Shown here one piece after another: positions 5,048-6,997 of a DNA stretch of 6,997 nucleotides. The translations under genes were made by a program, and so were the position numbers. Position 1 is the first letter of the stretch. Each line of letters starts with the position of its first letter. Source of the stretch: Clostridia bacterium. GTDB taxonomy: Bacteria; Bacillota_A; Clostridia; Christensenellales; Aristaeellaceae. The notes beneath the pieces are model-generated. The model saw only the letters and a program-made list of their open reading frames with translations, had not been told where the DNA came from and searched no databases. The DNA lies in assembly GCA_017938785.1 (NCBI GenBank), contig JAGBAU010000263.1, forward strand, positions 1-6,997. Direction: 5' to 3'.

Positions 5048-5087
5048 CGTTCAGGTGGAGTATACTATTTACTTCGCCGCGTGAACG
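5048..5087 (+). promoter_or_regulatory. 5' leader stem-loop before cooC
   Basis: Outer arms CGTTCA (5048-5053) and TGAACG (5082-5087) pair perfectly. Inner arms GGTGGAGTA (5054-5062) and TACTTCGCC (5070-5078) pair over nine positions with two G-U pairs, closing on a seven-base loop. The only interruption is a three-base bulge, GCG (5079-5081). No T tract follows, so it is not a terminator. It ends four bases before the AGGAG ribosome binding site (5092-5096). It could stabilise the mRNA, modulate translation, or act at DNA level as a repeat for a regulator; it does not match a riboswitch I know. Confidence 0.6.
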
Positions 5088-5102
5088 GAATAGGAGCAGA
5101 AA

Positions 5103-5873
5103 ATGACACACACCATTGCAGTTGCCGGAAAGGGCGGCGTCGGCAAGACGACCACCTGCGGCATGTTGATCGACCTGCTTTGCAGCCAGCGTAAAACCCC
5201 CATCCTGGTGGTGGACGCGGATGCAAATTCCAATCTGAACGAAGTGCTGGGCGTGGAGGTTGAAACCACGCTGGGCGATATTCGTGAGGAAATGGCGCGC
5301 GCTGAAATGATGAAGAACAGCCCCATTCCTGCGGGCATGACCAAGGCGGACTATGCCGAAATGAAGTTTTCCTCGGCTCTGATCGAAGATGACGATTTCG
5401 ACATGCTCGTCATGGGCAGAACCCAGGGCAAGGGCTGCTATTGCTACGTCAACGGCGTGCTGACCTCCCAGATGAACAAGTACTACGGCAATTACCGCTA
5501 CATGGTGATTGACAATGAGGCCGGCCTCGAGCACATCAGCCGCGGCGTTCTGCCTCATGTGGACACCCTTCTGCTCATCAGCGACTGTTCCCGCCGCGGC
5601 ATTCAGGCCGTAGCGCGCATCGCTGAAATGGTTCGGGATTTGGATCTCAAGCCCGGCCAGATGAAACTGATCGTCAACCGTGCGCCCGGCGGACAGCTGA
5701 ACGCTGCGGTTCTCGAAGAGATTGAAAAGCATGGCCTTGACCTGGTCGGCGTTCTCCCGCAGGATGATACCGTTTTCGAGTATGACTGCGAGGGCAAGCC
5801 CAGCGCCAAGGTGCCCGACACCAACCCGGTGAAGGTCGCGCTGACTTCAATCATGGCAAAACTCGGACTTTAA
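5103..5873 (+). CDS. cooC: CooC/AcsF-type ATPase, nickel-insertion factor for CO dehydrogenase/acetyl-CoA synthase
   Basis: This 256-residue P-loop ATPase of the MinD/ParA (SIMIBI) class assists nickel incorporation into CODH or ACS. Motifs in order: deviant Walker A GKGGVGKTT (9-17) with the signature Lys at position 10, switch I VVDADANSNL (36-45), the CooC-specific CxC pair C112/C114 in GKGCYCYVNGVL (the metal site at the dimer interface), and a Walker B/switch II region MVIDNEAGLEHISRG (134-148). Length fits CooC (about 250-265). The start ATG 5103 has AGGAG (5092-5096) six bases upstream. It lies 20 bases before acsD in what looks like one operon. Position beside acsD/acsC suggests the acetogen AcsF role in ACS maturation; CooC1-type work on CODH cannot be excluded, as the subtypes are not separable by eye. 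Confidence 0.92.
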   Translation: MTHTIAVAGKGGVGKTTTCGMLIDLLCSQRKTPILVVDADANSNLNEVLGVEVETTLGDIREEMARAEMMKNSPIPAGMTKADYAEMKFSSALIEDDDFDMLVMGRTQGKGCYCYVNGVLTSQMNKYYGNYRYMVIDNEAGLEHISRGVLPHVDTLLLISDCSRRGIQAVARIAEMVRDLDLKPGQMKLIVNRAPGGQLNAAVLEEIEKHGLDLVGVLPQDDTVFEYDCEGKPSAKVPDTNPVKVALTSIMAKLGL

Positions 5874-5893
5874 CGACATAGGGGGATACGATT

Positions 5894-6838
5894 ATGGCTT
5901 TTACTCCGAAGAAGCAGGCATACAACGCTTCCATCAATGCCCTGGAACTGGGCGTAGGTGAGAAGAAGATCGTTGTCGGCGGCGAGAACGTTTTCCCGTT
6001 CTTCACCTTCGACGCACCGATCGCCAATGCACCCAAGATCGCTATCGAGATCAGCGATAAGGGCATGGCAGCACTCCAGACTCCCGGCATGAAGGCAGCT
6101 TTCGAAGGCTGCGTTACCGTTGCCGACATGGCCAAGAAGGCTGAGGAAATCGAAGGCGTTTCCGCAGTTTGCCTGTACTTCGAATCCGCAGATCCCAACG
6201 GCGACAACATGTCCGTTGAAGAGTGCGTAGAAATCGCCAAGGCTGCTGCTGATGCAACCGCCCTGCCGATCATCATCATGGGCTGCAAGAACATCGAAAA
6301 GGATGCCGAAATCTTCAATAAGGTTTCCGACGCCCTGCAGGGCAAGAACATCCTGGTTCTGGCTGCACGCGAAGAAAACTACAAGACCGTCGGCGCTTCC
6401 GCCGGCATGGCCTACAACCAGAAGGTTGGCGCAGAATCCGCTGTTGACATCAACCTGGCCAAGCAGCTCAACGTTCTGCTTTCTCAGCTGGGCGTACCCG
6501 CTCAGTCCGTCGCCATGAACCTGGGCTCTTCCTGCGCAGGCTACGGCTACGAATACCTCTCTTCCACCCTGGACCGCGTTAAGGCTGCTGCCCTGGCTCA
6601 GAACGACGCTCAGCTGCAGATGCCCATCGTGACCCCCGTCTCCACCGAGACCTGGAACGTTAAGGAAGCCATGCTTTCCGAAGAAGAGGCTCCGGAATGG
6701 GGCGACGTTGAAGAGCGCGGCATCGAAATGGAAATCACCACCGCAGCTGCTAGCCTGACCAGCGGCTCCGATATGGTTATCATGAAGCATCCCGCTGCCA
6801 TCGCAACCATCGCAAAGTTCATCGACAGCCTGATGTAA
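5894..6838 (+). CDS. acsD: Acetyl-CoA decarbonylase/synthase delta subunit: corrinoid iron-sulfur protein small subunit
   Basis: AcsD (CdhD-type) forms a heterodimer with AcsC; together they hold the cobamide and carry the methyl group from methyltetrahydrofolate (via the AcsE methyltransferase) to acetyl-CoA synthase. The 314-residue protein has the usual length and a TIM-barrel-like alternation of strands and helices. Recognisable segments are YFESADPNGDN (95-105), IIIMGCKN (126-133), SVAMNLGSSCAGYGYEY (205-221) and DMVIMKHPAA (293-302). It contains no cluster-binding Cys set, as expected for this subunit. The ATG at 5894 follows AGGGGGAT after the cooC stop; acsC starts 22 bases downstream with no terminator between. 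The codons seem biased towards a restricted set, as in highly expressed genes (an impression, not a calculation). Confidence 0.93.
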   Translation: MAFTPKKQAYNASINALELGVGEKKIVVGGENVFPFFTFDAPIANAPKIAIEISDKGMAALQTPGMKAAFEGCVTVADMAKKAEEIEGVSAVCLYFESADPNGDNMSVEECVEIAKAAADATALPIIIMGCKNIEKDAEIFNKVSDALQGKNILVLAAREENYKTVGASAGMAYNQKVGAESAVDINLAKQLNVLLSQLGVPAQSVAMNLGSSCAGYGYEYLSSTLDRVKAAALAQNDAQLQMPIVTPVSTETWNVKEAMLSEEEAPEWGDVEERGIEMEITTAAASLTSGSDMVIMKHPAAIATIAKFIDSLM

Positions 6839-6860
6839 GCTGGGAAGGGAGATAAAAACA

Positions 6861-6997
6861 ATGGCACTCAAAGGTCTTGATATTTTTAAGCTGACTCCTA
6901 AAAAGAATTGTAAGGAATGCGGCAACCCCACTTGCATGGCTTTCGCTATGAAGGTTGCTCAGGGCGCAGTTTCCATCGATAAGTGCCCCTACATGTC
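6861..6997 (+). CDS. acsC: Acetyl-CoA decarbonylase/synthase gamma subunit: corrinoid iron-sulfur protein large subunit (partial, 5' end)
   Basis: Only the first 45 codons are in the window. They start MALKGLDIFKLTPKKNC and contain the N-terminal four-Cys motif C17, C20, C25, C42 (CKECGNPTCMAFA, then DKCPYM) that binds the [4Fe-4S] cluster used for reductive activation of the cobamide. This pattern is diagnostic of AcsC/CdhE. GGGAAGGGAGA (6842-6852) precedes the ATG by eight bases. The rest (family length near 440-450 residues), including the cobamide-binding C-terminal domain, lies beyond the window end, probably followed by further acs genes. Confidence 0.93.
   Translation, partial: MALKGLDIFKLTPKKNCKECGNPTCMAFAMKVAQGAVSIDKCPYM

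Noticed and set aside
5040..5102. Cobalamin or other known riboswitch upstream of the corrinoid protein genes
   Set aside because: The leader is about 57 bases, far too short for a cobalamin riboswitch, and no B12-box was seen. Only the stem-loop is supported.
4605..5732. Minus-strand open frame of about 375 codons across cooT, the 76-residue gene and cooC
   Set aside because: It overlaps three supported genes, a terminator and a promoter, with no sensible ribosome binding site or domain.
5870..6937. Minus-strand open frame of about 355 codons opposite acsD
   Set aside because: Mirror of the acsD codon pattern; acsD is unambiguous.

Overview
The window looks like chromosome from an anaerobic acetogenic or acetogen-like Clostridia (Firmicutes) bacterium. 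The grounds are the start of an acetyl-CoA synthase/CO dehydrogenase (Wood-Ljungdahl) gene cluster, an NfnAB-type electron-bifurcating transhydrogenase, sigma-A promoters with 17-bp spacers, purine-rich ribosome binding sites and GC-rich third codon positions. The species cannot be named from the sequence alone. No phage, transposon, tRNA, rRNA or CRISPR sequence was seen.

Layout. (1) 1-1495, minus strand: nfnA followed by nfnB (the latter cut by the window start), transcribed from a promoter at 1572-1600. (2) 1612-3475, plus strand: a two-gene operon encoding a class II sugar-phosphate aldolase and a PfkB-family sugar kinase. It has its own promoter back-to-back with the nfn promoter, and a 10-bp palindrome of LacI-operator type lies in its leader. 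(3) 3483-3514: a perfect hairpin with A/T tracts, acting as a shared terminator for the kinase and the convergent gene beyond it. (4) 3514-3933, minus strand: a CsoR/RcnR-family metal-sensing repressor with an unusual His-rich N-terminal extension. (5) 4071-4979, plus strand: from a perfect-consensus promoter, a small His/Asp/Cys-rich protein, a CooT-type nickel protein, an internal terminator, then an unrecognised 76-residue protein. (6) 5011-6997, plus strand: a promoter, a 5' leader stem-loop, cooC (CODH/ACS maturation ATPase), acsD (corrinoid Fe-S protein small subunit) and the first 45 codons of acsC (large subunit), running off the end.

How the parts fit. CO dehydrogenase/acetyl-CoA synthase needs nickel at both active sites. 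Genes 4 to 6 read as a nickel sensing, storage, delivery and insertion module placed directly upstream of the structural genes that use it. The sensor carries a residue spacing (His-Cys-His-Cys) matching nickel sensors of the family. The His-rich protein resembles CooJ in concept but has the opposite domain order. NfnAB would exchange electrons between NADPH and the NADH plus ferredoxin pools that the pathway depends on. The aldolase/kinase operon looks unrelated to the nickel module and probably degrades a sugar or sugar acid.
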